Of a DNA stretch of 64,000 bases, positions 49,859-60,500 are shown piece by piece. The notes beneath the pieces are model-generated. The model saw nothing but the letters and a program-made list of their open reading frames with translations, had not been told where the DNA came from and searched no databases. Numbering within the stretch: position 1 is the first letter of the stretch; every line of letters begins with the position of its first letter. The translations under genes were made by a program, and so were the position numbers. This DNA is from Penelope pileata (taxonomy: Eukaryota; Chordata; Aves; Galliformes; Cracidae), in the NCBI GenBank assembly GCA_013396635.1, contig WBMW01005516.1:125561-189560 (forward strand), read 5' to 3'.

Positions 49859-51001
49859 GTTGGAGAAGTACATGCTGAGGAATTCATAATGTCTCAGGCT
49901 TAAAATTAATCACTTCCATATTTTTCATGTGTGTGCTTATTTTGCTCCAGATTTTTTTGTTTTGGAGAACTGCAGCAATCCTAGTCATCAGAATATTCTT
50001 GTTTCCAGTGGGCTTCTGAATAAACTATCAAAAAGTGGGAAAACTCTCGCATTTCATCATGATTTAGCTAGTTTAAAAAAACACCTTGCCACTGAGGATC
50101 CATTTCTCTAACTTTAGCTCTATTTACGTCAATTCTTGAAGTCACTGGAACTATTTATATGAACAGTGGACATTAAAAGGAAGATTAGGCAGAGAACCCT
50201 TTTTGATTATGTATATTTTATGTTCTATTATTTTCACGGTATTGCGTATCTGATGTCATAAATAAAGACATCATGAGGTCATACATTTTCTAACCCTCAT
50301 TCCTTTGTTCCTTTCCTCCTGCAGTTCCCCAAGGGAAACAGATTCTGAAGAAGAGGTTGAAAAAATTAAGTATTATTGAAAATATAAACCAAAATTGTTT
50401 CCTTAATAAATATAATTAGCTGTATGTATTGCATTTTCCAGAGCTAGTACTGATGTTGGGACCAGCTCTTTAAATAAAATAGGACCTCTGTAGTCTCTGG
50501 AGAGAACATGCATAAAGCAAAGTAAATGATTTTCTGTCAACACTAAGTAGACAGGTGCTTACATTGAACAGCATTCTAATATGTCTCTGAATATTTATGC
50601 CTTCTTTTTCAAATACATTGCCCATGAATGTCACAGCTGTCAAACGTCTGTATACAAAAATATAAAAAATGAAATTAATAAAGGCAGATCAACATTGCAT
50701 TTGTTTAGAACAATTTTTCCTATTGCATTTTACAGAGGTTAGCAATGTTGATATCCTTGGGTATACTGGTATATTCTAAGGGGCTGAGTGAAATGCAAAG
50801 CAATTGGTTTCATTTTGTGTAGGCATAAGTATACTTCCCATTATTTAAACTACACATAATCAATGAAAATAATGATTAAAAGTGCTACAGGGTGTTCCTT
50901 TATCCTCTGTCCATTTGCTTCACAGATGGGAACACTGGAAAGAGAGCTTGGCAGTTCAGTGCTGCTATAAACAACAAATCATTCAGGATTTAGTGCAGTA
51001 A
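49859..51001. other. AT-rich non-coding stretch
   Basis: Nothing recognisable. Confidence 0.6.
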
Positions 51002-51178
51002 GGCTTTAGAATAGGTTGCCCCAAAAAGCTGTGAAAGCCCCATCCTTGGAGGTGTTCAAGGCCAGGCTGAATGGGGCCCTGGGCAGCCTGATGTAGCAGG
51101 TGGCAAGCCTGCCCATGGCAGGGGGTTTGGAACTAGATGATCTTTGATGTCCCTTCCAACCCAAGGCATTCTATGATT
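51002..51178 (+). repeat. CR1 LINE 3' fragment
   Basis: The landmarks run in CR1 order: GCTTTAGAATAGGTTGCCCC, CCCCATCCTTGGAGGTGTTC, GGCCAGGCTGAATGGGGCCC, GGGGTTTGGAACTAGATGAT, GTCCCTTCCAACCCAAGGC and ATTCTATGATT. It is the last 175 bp or so of a CR1, without coding sequence. Confidence 0.95.
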
Positions 51179-51190
51179 TGTAAACCAAAA

Positions 51191-51211
51191 GGTTTTTTTT
51201 TTTTTTTTTTT
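51191..51211. repeat. Poly-T run
   Basis: About twenty T lie just after the CR1 fragment. CR1 does not end in poly-A, so this is an independent homopolymer. Confidence 0.9.
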
Positions 51212-52529
51212 GTGGGGTAAGCTTGTGTCTGAAAATTCTGAACAAAACTATGCTATGTGCAGGGACATATCATCATCACCCCTGCCTGAAAACACGTAAT
51301 GGAGAATAGATTTGTTTCAAAAATAGTTCTAGAAGTCTGAAGGCTATGCATATTAATATAAAATGTACTGCTCACGACCACTTGTGAAAAAGATGCACCA
51401 ATGCACCTTTGCAAGAGTTTGAAAGACATTAACAATAACGTGGCTTCCATTTTATACATAATAGAATTGTGAGAATGGGATGATAAACTTCCCTAAATTG
51501 ACCTACATCAGCATTATTCACCTAGTATGCAATTAGAGCAAACTTTAATATGGGCATTTTTGCATTGTGTATGTTTCCTGCCCACTGACACACTTGAACT
51601 ACTCAGCATTAGTGGTGCTTTCCATGCAGGCTACCTGGCACATGTCTGTAAATGTAGATGTCAAAGGTTGGGTACAGCCTCTTCTTGTTGTTGGTAAGTA
51701 CTTTGCAGTAAAGTTTCAGAATAACTTTGAGATCCTCAAGAATTTTTAACCATCTCCCCCACAAGCCCACAAGACAGACCAGTTCCCGTCAAAACATATC
51801 AACATACTATTCAAACTAGTGATTCAAGCTATTGCAGGACAAAGAAGTGACAATGCACCCAAAAATTTGAGTGACACACAGTGGAATACCAGAGTTACTA
51901 TGATGTATAGGTAAAATAAAGTATCAAACCTCTGCACAACAGAAAGTCCAGATAGAGTCTTTGTAGGCAGGTATGTGCCTGAAGTGCACAATCTTAAATG
52001 GAGAACTCAACCATAGCAAAAACTATATTATGCTTTCATGGCAAATTTTCTGTCAGACACTAAACTGCCTTTTGGCAGTTTCTCTCTCACAAAATTTTTT
52101 GCAAGTAACAATCAAGAGAGACAGTTAGCAATCAGTACCTTGTGAACCAGAATGGAGTGCCAGGATTACAGTTGAAGTACATTTGGATGGGAGTTTTGAG
52201 GCAAACGGATGTTTTGGGGAACATACTGATGCATCAAAAATAATGCTTCTTAAAAACACATCTTTTGACAGATTCCAGTAAAAAATTAGCCTGTTTTTCC
52301 AGCAAGCTGTACAAGAAGATGCTGCATCTGTAAGTGTATGGAAATCTTACATCTCAAGTGCATTACCTATAGGGATATCCTTGTTACCCATTCTAGCTCA
52401 AAATCCTTTGAGGAGATAACACTGGGAGAAGTGCATATCATGAATGCTCAGGTTTCCAAATTAGACTTCAATTCCTACCATTTTATTTCCAGAAAAGAAT
52501 TAGAAGGGTCCTTGTCTTCTCTGTAAAAA
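51212..52529. other. AT-rich non-coding stretch
   Basis: No gene was recognised. Only short open frames below 70 codons. Confidence 0.6.
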
Positions 52530-53066
52530 TTGTTCTTATTTTATTAAGTTGGCCCATGGCGTCAGAGATGGATGGTGGTGGTATGGCATCAGTTGGGGTT
52601 GAACCTTCCCACCAATATTCTGTTACATTTTGTTACTGTGCAACACATGGCAGCAGAGGAGCATCTGACCAAATGGTGTCTGACATGGAAGTGCATATGA
52701 AGCAAAGGTGTGTTGTTGAATTCCTTCATGCAAAAAAATATTGAACTCGTTTTGACATTCATCAACACTTGCTGACCAAACAGTGGATGTGAGCACAGTG
52801 GAGCAGTGGGTGGTACTTTTCATCAGTCACAACAGCAACGTGGAAGACAAGCCACATTCCAGATGGCCATGCAGATTTTTACAAGCGCGGCATGCAGGCT
52901 CTTGTTCATCACTTGTGAACATGTTTAACTAATGGTGGTGGCTATGTTGTAACACTAGTGTCTTGATAGAGCTGAGAATTTATTGTATCAAATAAGTGTT
53001 ATTGTGCTCTTTGTATGTGTTGTAGTTTCTATGGAAAGAAATAGGAGGCATTACTTTCAGAGCAAC
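52530..53066 (+). mobile_element. Internally deleted mariner (Galluhop type), copy B
   Basis: The right terminal repeat is intact (GGAGGCATTACTTTCAGAGC). The left end is reduced: TTGTTCT joins directly to TATTTTATTA, as if about 15 bases of the terminal repeat had been lost. The interior has the transposase N-terminal region and then, at GGCCATGCAG (52865-52874), jumps to the C-terminal GATTTTTACAAGCGCGGCAT. This is the same deletion junction as in the copy at 27019-27637. The element is about 0.54 kb, and the catalytic domain is absent. Confidence 0.9.
52556..52917 (+). pseudogene. Mariner transposase remnant in copy B
   Basis: The reading frame passes through MVSDMEVHMKQRCVVEFLHA, the N-terminal mariner signature, and is stopped at 52742-52744 after KKY. 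Beyond it, in other frames, FDIHQHLL-like and VDVSTVEQWV-like residues can be followed to the deletion junction, and then a GMQALVHH-like tail. With no catalytic aspartates and at least two frame disruptions, it is non-functional. Confidence 0.85.
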
Positions 53067-53391
53067 ATATGTGTATCCACATATTTAGCTGGCTACTAAA
53101 AATAGCTTAGAAGAAACTATAATGTTGTGGCGTTAACCATGAAAGTAGTGTACTACTTGATTCTTTCTGGAGTAGCAACTCAAAATGTGTTGTTTTTTTC
53201 ACTGCTGGCAAGTAAGGTCAAAGCAGAAATGTGTAATTCTGAGAAAAGAAGAGATAATTATCTGGTAAGATTCTGAGATTTCTTTCATCCTAACTTGTCA
53301 TATGGTTTAGAAAATGAAAGTATGCTGGTGTGGTCAGTAAGATATTCGAAATACAGAAAATAGTGGAAAATAATCTATAAATAATCTCTCA
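53067..53391. other. Non-coding stretch
   Basis: Nothing recognisable. Confidence 0.6.
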
Positions 53392-53425
53392 CTTTGTTCA
53401 CTTTAAAGTGAAATATTCAGTTTCA

Positions 53426-53473
53426 CACCTTTGTTTCATACACACATCTATGTCGGATGCCATTTTGTCAGAC
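53426..53473 (-). mobile_element. Mariner shard of about 48 bp between direct repeats
   Basis: CCTTTGTTTCATACACACAT and GTCGGATGCCATTTTGTCAG match, with a few changes, the stretch near 27437-27483 that encodes the start of the mariner transposase. Only this internal piece is present; there is no terminal repeat. It is flanked by an imperfect direct repeat, ACTTTGTTCACTTT(A)AAGTG, at 53392-53409 and 53471-53488. Confidence 0.75.
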
Positions 53474-53689
53474 TTTGTTCACTTTTAAGTGTTCAAAGAA
53501 TATCCTTTAACAGTAGCTTCTTCAAAACTTTGGAATTACTCATGGTTTCACTTAAGACTCTTTCAATCATAATCGTTTTTTAAGGATATATATTTGATAT
53601 ATGTCCGTTGTGGCTACATTCTAATGTGTTTTTGACCTGGTGACATAGGATATCTAACAGTGAGAAAATGGCATTGGACGACAAAGACT

Positions 53690-53852
53690 GGGACTGTTCA
53701 GCCTGGAGAAGATAGGACTGAGATCTTACCAATGTTTATAAATATCTAAAGGGTGTGAGGCAAGAGGGTGGAACCAGGCTCTTTACAATGGTGCCCAGCA
53801 ACAGAACAAGGGGCAATGGGCATAAACAGGAACATGGGAAGTTCCATACAAG
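53690..53852 (+). repeat. CR1 LINE internal fragment
   Basis: GGACTGTTCAGCCTGGAGAA, AGATCTTACCAATGTTTATA, TCTTTACAATGGTGCCCAGC and GGGAAGTTCCATACAAG correspond to the end of CR1 ORF2 and the start of its 3' UTR, in the order seen at 46583-46745. Both ends are missing. The right side runs directly into mariner sequence. Confidence 0.9.
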
Positions 53853-53957
53853 TGTGACAAGAAGGATCAAGCTCTACTGCCATACCACCAACATATGCCT
53901 CTGAAGTTGTGGGTCAACATAATAAAATAGGAGACATTACTTTCAAAGCAGCTCCCA
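53853..53957 (-). mobile_element. Mariner end fragment joined to CR1
   Basis: CTACTGCCATACCACCAACA and ATAAAATAGGAGACATTACT match the outer 105 bp of the mariner copy at 27535-27637, including the terminal repeat. The inner part of the element is missing, and the fragment abuts the CR1 shard without spacer DNA. The exact junction (53850-53868) is uncertain by several bases. Confidence 0.85.
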
Positions 53958-56900
53958 TAGATTGAAATTCCATTATCTTAAATAATTCATCATCAATTCC
54001 AAATATGTTCATCACAAAAGTGGACCGTAAAACTGAAAATGAATCACTGAGCCAAACACAATGTTTGGTTTAACAATAGAAGAATTAAGTTATATTTCTT
54101 CTTAAATTAAATTTCTTTTGCAAGTAATTTGGCAAAAATCAGATTTAGTTTCCACAAATCTGGACCTTAGACAACCATTTTGGATTAAAAAAAAGTCTCT
54201 GTTTAGAACATAAGTGCTCTTAATACAGAATTTTTCAGTAGTTCTGAATAGGATGTGAAATAAGAATGATGAAAGTAATTGAAAGTGCAGAAAGGGAGAT
54301 ATTAAGCAACTATATAATTACATGAATTGGAATTTGTCCAACTCTTTAGAACCAGAAAATGACAAAACTCTTTTTAGTAAAATATTTCTATTCTAAAAAA
54401 AGATAAAAATTTCTATACTTGTGCAGCAGCAAATCTTCAGTCTTTAGCACCCACTGTGACCTCATATTTTCTTCTGGGCTACATAACTTCCTTCTCTTTC
54501 AAAGGAATTTTTTCAAAGGAATCAAAAGGAATTATTTAAACCTGTCTTTTCCCGAAAGAGAATGACTCTGGAAATCTTCAGCTTTTTCCCTTGCCACCAT
54601 AAGTTTCCTGTTTAGAAACAACTCCATAGTGAGCACAAATTCCCTTACATTAAAAATCCATTTATTTTTATTTCCAGTTTTCAAGAAAAATACAAATATG
54701 TAATATATTTCTATTTACAGCTCATTTATACTGCACTGTAATAATATAATACAGCGCAATACTGTGTTCTATCATCTTAATATATATTGGACCAACTGCA
54801 ATTAACTATTACACTGGAATGTTACAATAATACTGCAACCTAGTATATTATGTAAATAACACAAATATTTCTCTGGTGACATAATCTCTTAAAGGATTTT
54901 CCCACAGTAGTTTCTACTATGTTCTAAAAGTTCCATAACTATTACAAACTCTGGAGTAACTGGTATCCATGATCATGTTTACAGTACAGCATCTATGTAT
55001 AAATATAAGATGCATTTTAACATCTAGCATAGTGTTTAGTACTATATGGAAAGGGTTTCTGCACGCTGGTAGCATTGTGTAAATTTCTGGATCAGAGATG
55101 ATAGGACACCCCATTGATCTGAATGTTTAAAAAGCACTACTATTATCTTAATTGCTACTGTTATAAAATGAAATATTTTTGTGTTGTGCAAATACATAGT
55201 TGAGACAGGTTCATAATGCAATATTTGAGCAAGAGTGAAGAGATGTAGAAGAAGATTTGTATGTAAGCTACTTTAATTCCTCTTGGGTGGCTGACAATGA
55301 ATTAATATCAAAATCCATTTACTTACCCTGATTGGAATATTTGGGTTGTTCAGGAAAAAGAACAATGAGGCTAACTTCCTATTTTCCAGTACTCTTTTTG
55401 GTTTACTTATCAATTTTAAATCTTAATTTTGATTTCATACAACTCTGCTAAGTAAGTTTGGTATGGGACTGGACCTGTTTAATTCCAATCAGTAACAGTT
55501 ACGGTGTGTTTGAGTTGGCTATTTTAGAAAACATATTTTTTAAATTCATATATATTTGTAAATCCAGAAGGTGTTTCTAAAATCTGCTGTCCATTTTATA
55601 TCACAAACCTGGATTATGGGTTTACAGTACTACTGTCCTTTGGTAGTTTGTCAGACAAAGGGACACAGAAAAATGAAGAGAAAATCCATGTAAATCCACT
55701 GTAGAACTTGTTAATGATAAAAAAATTCAAGGCTGCTGAAAGTGTGGTATGGTATACTTCAAATTATGTTTGTTCTAAGCCATGAGAAGATACAGTTCTG
55801 AGGAGAGAAATAAAAGCTGAGCTCTGCTGCCTTAGGCAAAAGTTATCCGGTGTTAATATACATAATCTTACATATATAAAAAGCATAGAAGAAAGTCCAT
55901 GGTTCCTCTGAGAAATATTTTTCAATTGTCATCAACTCATAGGGCAATCTAATAAAACACATTTGTATGAGCAAATAAATGAAGAGTGTTCCTACCATAT
56001 ATTGATTTTAGTGTTAAGTTAAAGAGAAATAAAAAGACATGACCAGCAGAAAAAGAGTTAAGTTTTTCTCTGTACTGATGGCCATTTCTTTGATCTTTCC
56101 ACCACATTTTCAATTTGTGAATATGCAACCTAATAACATAATGCTAATCCCAGGTGCTTTGAGGAAAGTGAACACTCAGAAAATCATATTTCTACAGTAA
56201 GGGAAAACTGAGATTACTCTTCTGGAGAGCATAATATTCAAGAAAATGGAGTAGAGTGTTTTGAAATAATAGTTTTCCGCCTGTGTGTAATGATTTGGGC
56301 TTGGGGGGAGTGGTTAGGTGGTACCGCTAAGTGGATTTTAGTTTCTTTAAACACTGAGAGGCTTCAAGGGACTGGTAGAGTTTTTTTTACCCCCAGAGGG
56401 CTAGCCATTGACGAGGGTATGAGCACATTTTTCAAACAACAGAAGGTTCAACAGGTTTGTGGACGTGTAACTGGGACAACCCTGCATCTAAGTACTGATA
56501 TGAAAGTAACAGAATATTACAGGATTATGTCCCATTATAATTATATTTCATTCATTTAAGAGAAAACTAGTACTTGATACAACAGTTAAAGAAACAAAAT
56601 CTGAATTCCCATAACCATCAGGTGCATAGAAGAGAGTTTGGTAAGACTTAACTCCTTTAAATAACCTATCAAATTTATGGATAACCAAATTTTATCAATC
56701 TACACATACTTAATAAAACCTTTGAAAGTAACTAATAAAAAAAGACTATAACTTTGTGGTTGCTTTTTATATGCTGCTTGCTGCTTGCCAAGTTGTGCAA
56801 GAATCCCATCATTTTTGTTACTCTTCAGTCATCCCTGCTCAGGTAAGGCATTTTATTTTTCATAGAAGAGTCTTAAGAAAAGGAAGGGAACCTTCTTGAG

Positions 56901-58449
56901 TTTCCAGGTTGACCTTTACTATCCATATTGGGAAAAAAAAAAAGAAAAAAAAAAGAAAGGAAATGTGTTTAAAATATCTTAATTCAGTTTTGCACACTGA
57001 ATTTGCCACGGCACTTGTTGTATCCACTATTGAAAGCTGATGACCTGAATGAGCTTGAGCAAGACTTAAAGTTCTTTTTCCAGGATATCTAAATGTTTTT
57101 GTTTCCAACTTTGGAACAGCAAAGCCAGCATCTCTATAAAACATCATATTCAATTAAGTTTATAACTCCTAGATATTTATTTTTTTTTTTTGATGAGAAA
57201 ATATAGTGGGAGGGAGAAGAAAAAAACGGAGCAATTGTGAAAATATAAAGGTAAAATTAATGCTCTCCTCTCACTGAAAACAGATAGATTAAAGACTATT
57301 TTTATTTCAGAAAACGTAATTTGCTTGCTTCCAGCTAGGCATTGTTATATTACAAGTCTCCTATTCGGAATGCTTCCCATTCTCCCCCCAAATCATCTTT
57401 TATTTTTTAAAAAAGACATGTTTCTTCTGTTCCAGTTCTGCGATATGTCAGCAAAGCTGTTTGGTTTTAATTGATTTACTGTAAGTGATTTTGGTTTTTA
57501 TGGTGTTGGTGCTTTAACATAGAACAGTTTCTTGTTGAGGATGTTTTATATTTTCATGTGAATGTTTTCTCATATCTGAGTTTTTAAATTGTTACAGAAT
57601 CTAAAATGTGAAAGACTGACTTTACAGATATTATGAAGAGAAATAAATGAATTGACTTCTTTAAGAATCTTTAGTAAATAAAAGTAAAGGCAGCTAATGA
57701 TTGTATGCACAAAATACAAGAATGAAAAGAGGAATATCAAAAAGCCTGATCAAAAGCACGTCTGAGCCACTAAACAGATGATTATTAGTTTCAGCACCTT
57801 AGAAATCTGGCCTTACCTGCATCTTCCTATTTCAAACTCATTCAGTAGACGGAGTTTATGGAAAAAAAAGTAATATAAAAAAGTAGAAAAGTATAAAAAA
57901 ATGTAGCCTTGAACATTGTGTTAAGATGTCCAGGTATTTCTTATGGTGACATTGGAAATTTTCAAATAACATTTTAAAAGCAATTTTACATTAGTTGTAA
58001 CAAAGAAAAATAGACCCAAAATGATAACCTTTTGTATTTTTCTGGACTTTCTTTCTCCAGTTGATCTCTTCATATCTCTGTACAAGTTTATAGACTTTAA
58101 TTCAATGCTAAATTTCAGAATATACTTCTAAAAAGTAATGTTCTATCATTAAGGCATTTCAGAAAAATATCAGTAAAACAAACTGACTGAAATGAAACAG
58201 AATATTTCTAAAACTGTACAGTTTATTTTCTTTACTAAATCTTTTTTCTGTCATTTTCTTCATATGTTCTATTATCAGTTATTTTCTGCAGTAAAATCAT
58301 GATAATACACTTACAGTGATTTTTCTCTGGCAACTTTTAGTCTCCCTCTTGGCTAGCAGTTATACCTTATCATTGGTCATACTATTCAAAATTTACTGCC
58401 TAGTTTGTTAGTCCAAAAATCCGTTATTTTATATTTGTACATTTGATTT
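53958..58449. other. AT-rich non-coding stretch
   Basis: No gene, RNA or transposon was recognised in 4.5 kb. The 89-codon plus frame at 56290-56559 lies in a slightly GC-richer patch but has no motif. A-rich runs occur near 56932-56955 and T-rich runs near 57178-57191. Confidence 0.6.
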
Positions 58450-59140
58450 GATGGAATATCGCGAGGTTTATGCCAGGTGGGTCCCACAAATGCTCACACA
58501 TGAACAGAAAGAACACTGTATGCAAGTTTGTCAGGACCTGTTGAACCAATATGGTGTTGAAGGTGACAGTTTCCTGGATTGCATCATTCCCGGTGATGAG
58601 ACATGGTATGACCATTACAGCTCTGAGTCAAAACAGCATTCTGTGGAGTGGCGACATGTGAATTCCCATCAAAGAAAACCTTCAGGATGCAGCCCTCAGT
58701 ACTAAATGTGATATGCACAGTATTTTGGGATAAGAAAGGAGTGATCCTTCTGGATTTCCTGGAACCCAGACAAACCATCATCTCTGATCACTACATTGTG
58801 ACACTGATTAAGATGAAGGCTTGAACTTTCAGAGTCACGCCAGAGAAGAAGACAATCTTTCTCTTTCAATACAATAATAGAAGGCCTCATACCAGTCTGA
58901 AGACCATGGAGCACATTGACAATCTTGGCTGGACTGTCCTACCACACCCACCATACAGTCCATATTTGGCACCTCTGACTTCCATCTGTTTGAGCTGATG
59001 AAAAGGTGGCAACATTTTCCAAGCAAAGACACTGTCATAGGAGCTGTGAAGCAATAGGTCACCTCTGCTGGTGCAGATCTTTATGAGCGAGGCAAGCAGG
59101 CTCTTGTTCATCACTGGTGAAAATGCATAGCTAATGGTGG
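58450..59140 (+). pseudogene. Mariner transposase catalytic-domain remnant
   Basis: The first frame (to 58705) reads ARWVPQMLTHEQKEHCMQVC, GDSFLDCIIPGDETWYDHY and VEWRHVNS. The DETW aspartate (58595-58597) is present. A frameshift near 58668 precedes VFWDKKGVILLDFLEP. The second catalytic aspartate of the usual HDN motif is asparagine here (QYNN, codon 58873-58875). The conserved SPDLAP is SPYLAP (58963-58965). A one-base deletion just after it puts the third catalytic aspartate (58977-58979, followed by FHLF) out of frame. Further stops follow at 58826 and 59056. A D34D transposase with this damage is dead. Confidence 0.92.
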
Positions 59141-59263
59141 TGACTATGTTGAAAACTAGCGTTTTGTAGCTGAGAATTTGCTCTATGAAATGGCGTTATT
59201 GTGCTCCCTGTACCTGTTGTAGTTTCTATGGAAATAAATAGGAGGCATTACTTTGAGAGCAAA
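58450..59263 (+). mobile_element. 5'-truncated mariner (Galluhop type), copy C
   Basis: This copy complements the deleted ones: it has the catalytic and C-terminal part of the transposase and the right terminal repeat (GGAGGCATTACTTTGAGAGC), but lacks the left end and the DNA-binding domain. Truncation of a cut-and-paste element at an internal site implies later deletion or rearrangement, not the insertion process. It shares the stretch before the right end (GTAGTTTCTATGGAAATAAA) with the copies at 27 and 52.5 kb. Confidence 0.92.
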
Positions 59264-60184
59264 ATATGTAGCAATTAAAACAAAGAGTTTTCTCATTTTT
59301 GTTATATGTATTCCAATAGAGCAAAATGCTATTTTAAATATGGTGAATTGTCCTACACTTGTAAGTGACCAAAAGAAATTCTGATTTGTTAGCAAGTCTT
59401 TGATGTTAGAATTGACTCTGTTTGTTAAAGATGGGTACTTGCTTACTTGAAAAGTACTGTGAGAAAAATCACACTTCAAAACTCTTTGAGATCTACTTAT
59501 TCTTTATTGTACTATGAAAATTGATTCTAGTTTGGAATATTTTTCAATTTCTTAGTTCTGATGGGAAAAGATGAATTAACAAATCTAGTAATTGTCTTTA
59601 AACATTTTTTTTTGAAATTATAGTTGTTGATGTAATCAGAATAGATGACATCAATTAATTCTTCAGTCCAATTGATTTCAGTGGTATTTGTCTTCTGAAA
59701 AACTTACCATATATATATGACCTCTAAGAATATGAAATACAGTTGTAGTAAAAACAGCTCAGTAAAGGAGGGTAGATTAAAAGGTAGTAAAGAAGTGTGT
59801 CCAAACAGTATGAAGACAAAGGCAAAAAAATCAAATCTTTAAAAAAACTTCTATCCTGAGAAAGATAAATCCCTTTTTATCATGAAGTGCACCTTGCATA
59901 AAGGCAGGATTATACAAGAGTAATCTAATTTAAAGAACCTTATGGAGGAGAAGGGAGCATTAAATTTTAGAAAAAACAATCCATATCCTACAGTAGAGGT
60001 ACTGATGGTGGCATCTACAGATGGCATTGAAACACTTGAGGATGTTTCATCCTGGAGAACACAGAATGAAAAACCATTGAAGTAGAGTAACTAGCTGACT
60101 AAACTCTGTACTTTACAGTCTATAAAAAGTGTTAAATGTCATACAGACAAGGTCTTTCAATAAATAATTTAATGAAATCATTTT
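59264..60184. other. AT-rich non-coding stretch
   Basis: Nothing recognisable beyond the mariner edge. A short (AT)n run lies near 59710-59718. Confidence 0.6.
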
Positions 60185-60500
60185 TTCTCCGCTTTGTTTA
60201 ACCCAAAAGGCCATAAAGTTTCAGCTGAGCAGTGCAATACTGCTCAAAGAGGGAGAGGTGCTTTCAACTTGTTTGCCTCAGCGCAGTTCAAGGCAGAATA
60301 GGACATTGTTTCTTTAAGAGTGTCTTTTTTTTTTCCCTTCTTTCCCTTTGGAAAACATAAGAGAGAAAGGTTAGACAGGGAACCTAGTAAAGAAAAAGGT
60401 AGATTTATGCGTCACCAGCAGCAGCTGTTTATATTTTTGTATATTTGGTGTAGGTATGCTGCACCCTTCTAGATGTTTCTGCTAAAGAAGCAAAGTTGAA
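60185..60500. promoter_or_regulatory. Possible conserved non-coding element with a short hairpin
   Basis: Mixed-composition DNA, unlike its AT-rich surroundings, contains TTTAACCCAAAAGGCCATAA, a perfect 8-bp inverted repeat with a 5-base loop (TGAGCAGT..ACTGCTCA, 60226-60246) and CCAGCAGCAGCTGTTTAT. It is not a transposon that I recognise and has no coding frame. The enhancer-like reading is inference from composition only. Confidence 0.22.

Noticed and set aside
51191..51211. Poly-T as the reverse tail of a processed pseudogene
   Set aside because: No open or gene-like sequence follows on the appropriate side, and the neighbouring CR1 fragment is in the other orientation and lacks poly-A.
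60226..60246. Hairpin with a CAGTGCAATA segment, resembling the start of a miR-130/301-type microRNA
   Set aside because: The perfect stem is only 8 bp with a 5-base loop, far too short for a pre-miRNA, and I see no extended pairing outside it.
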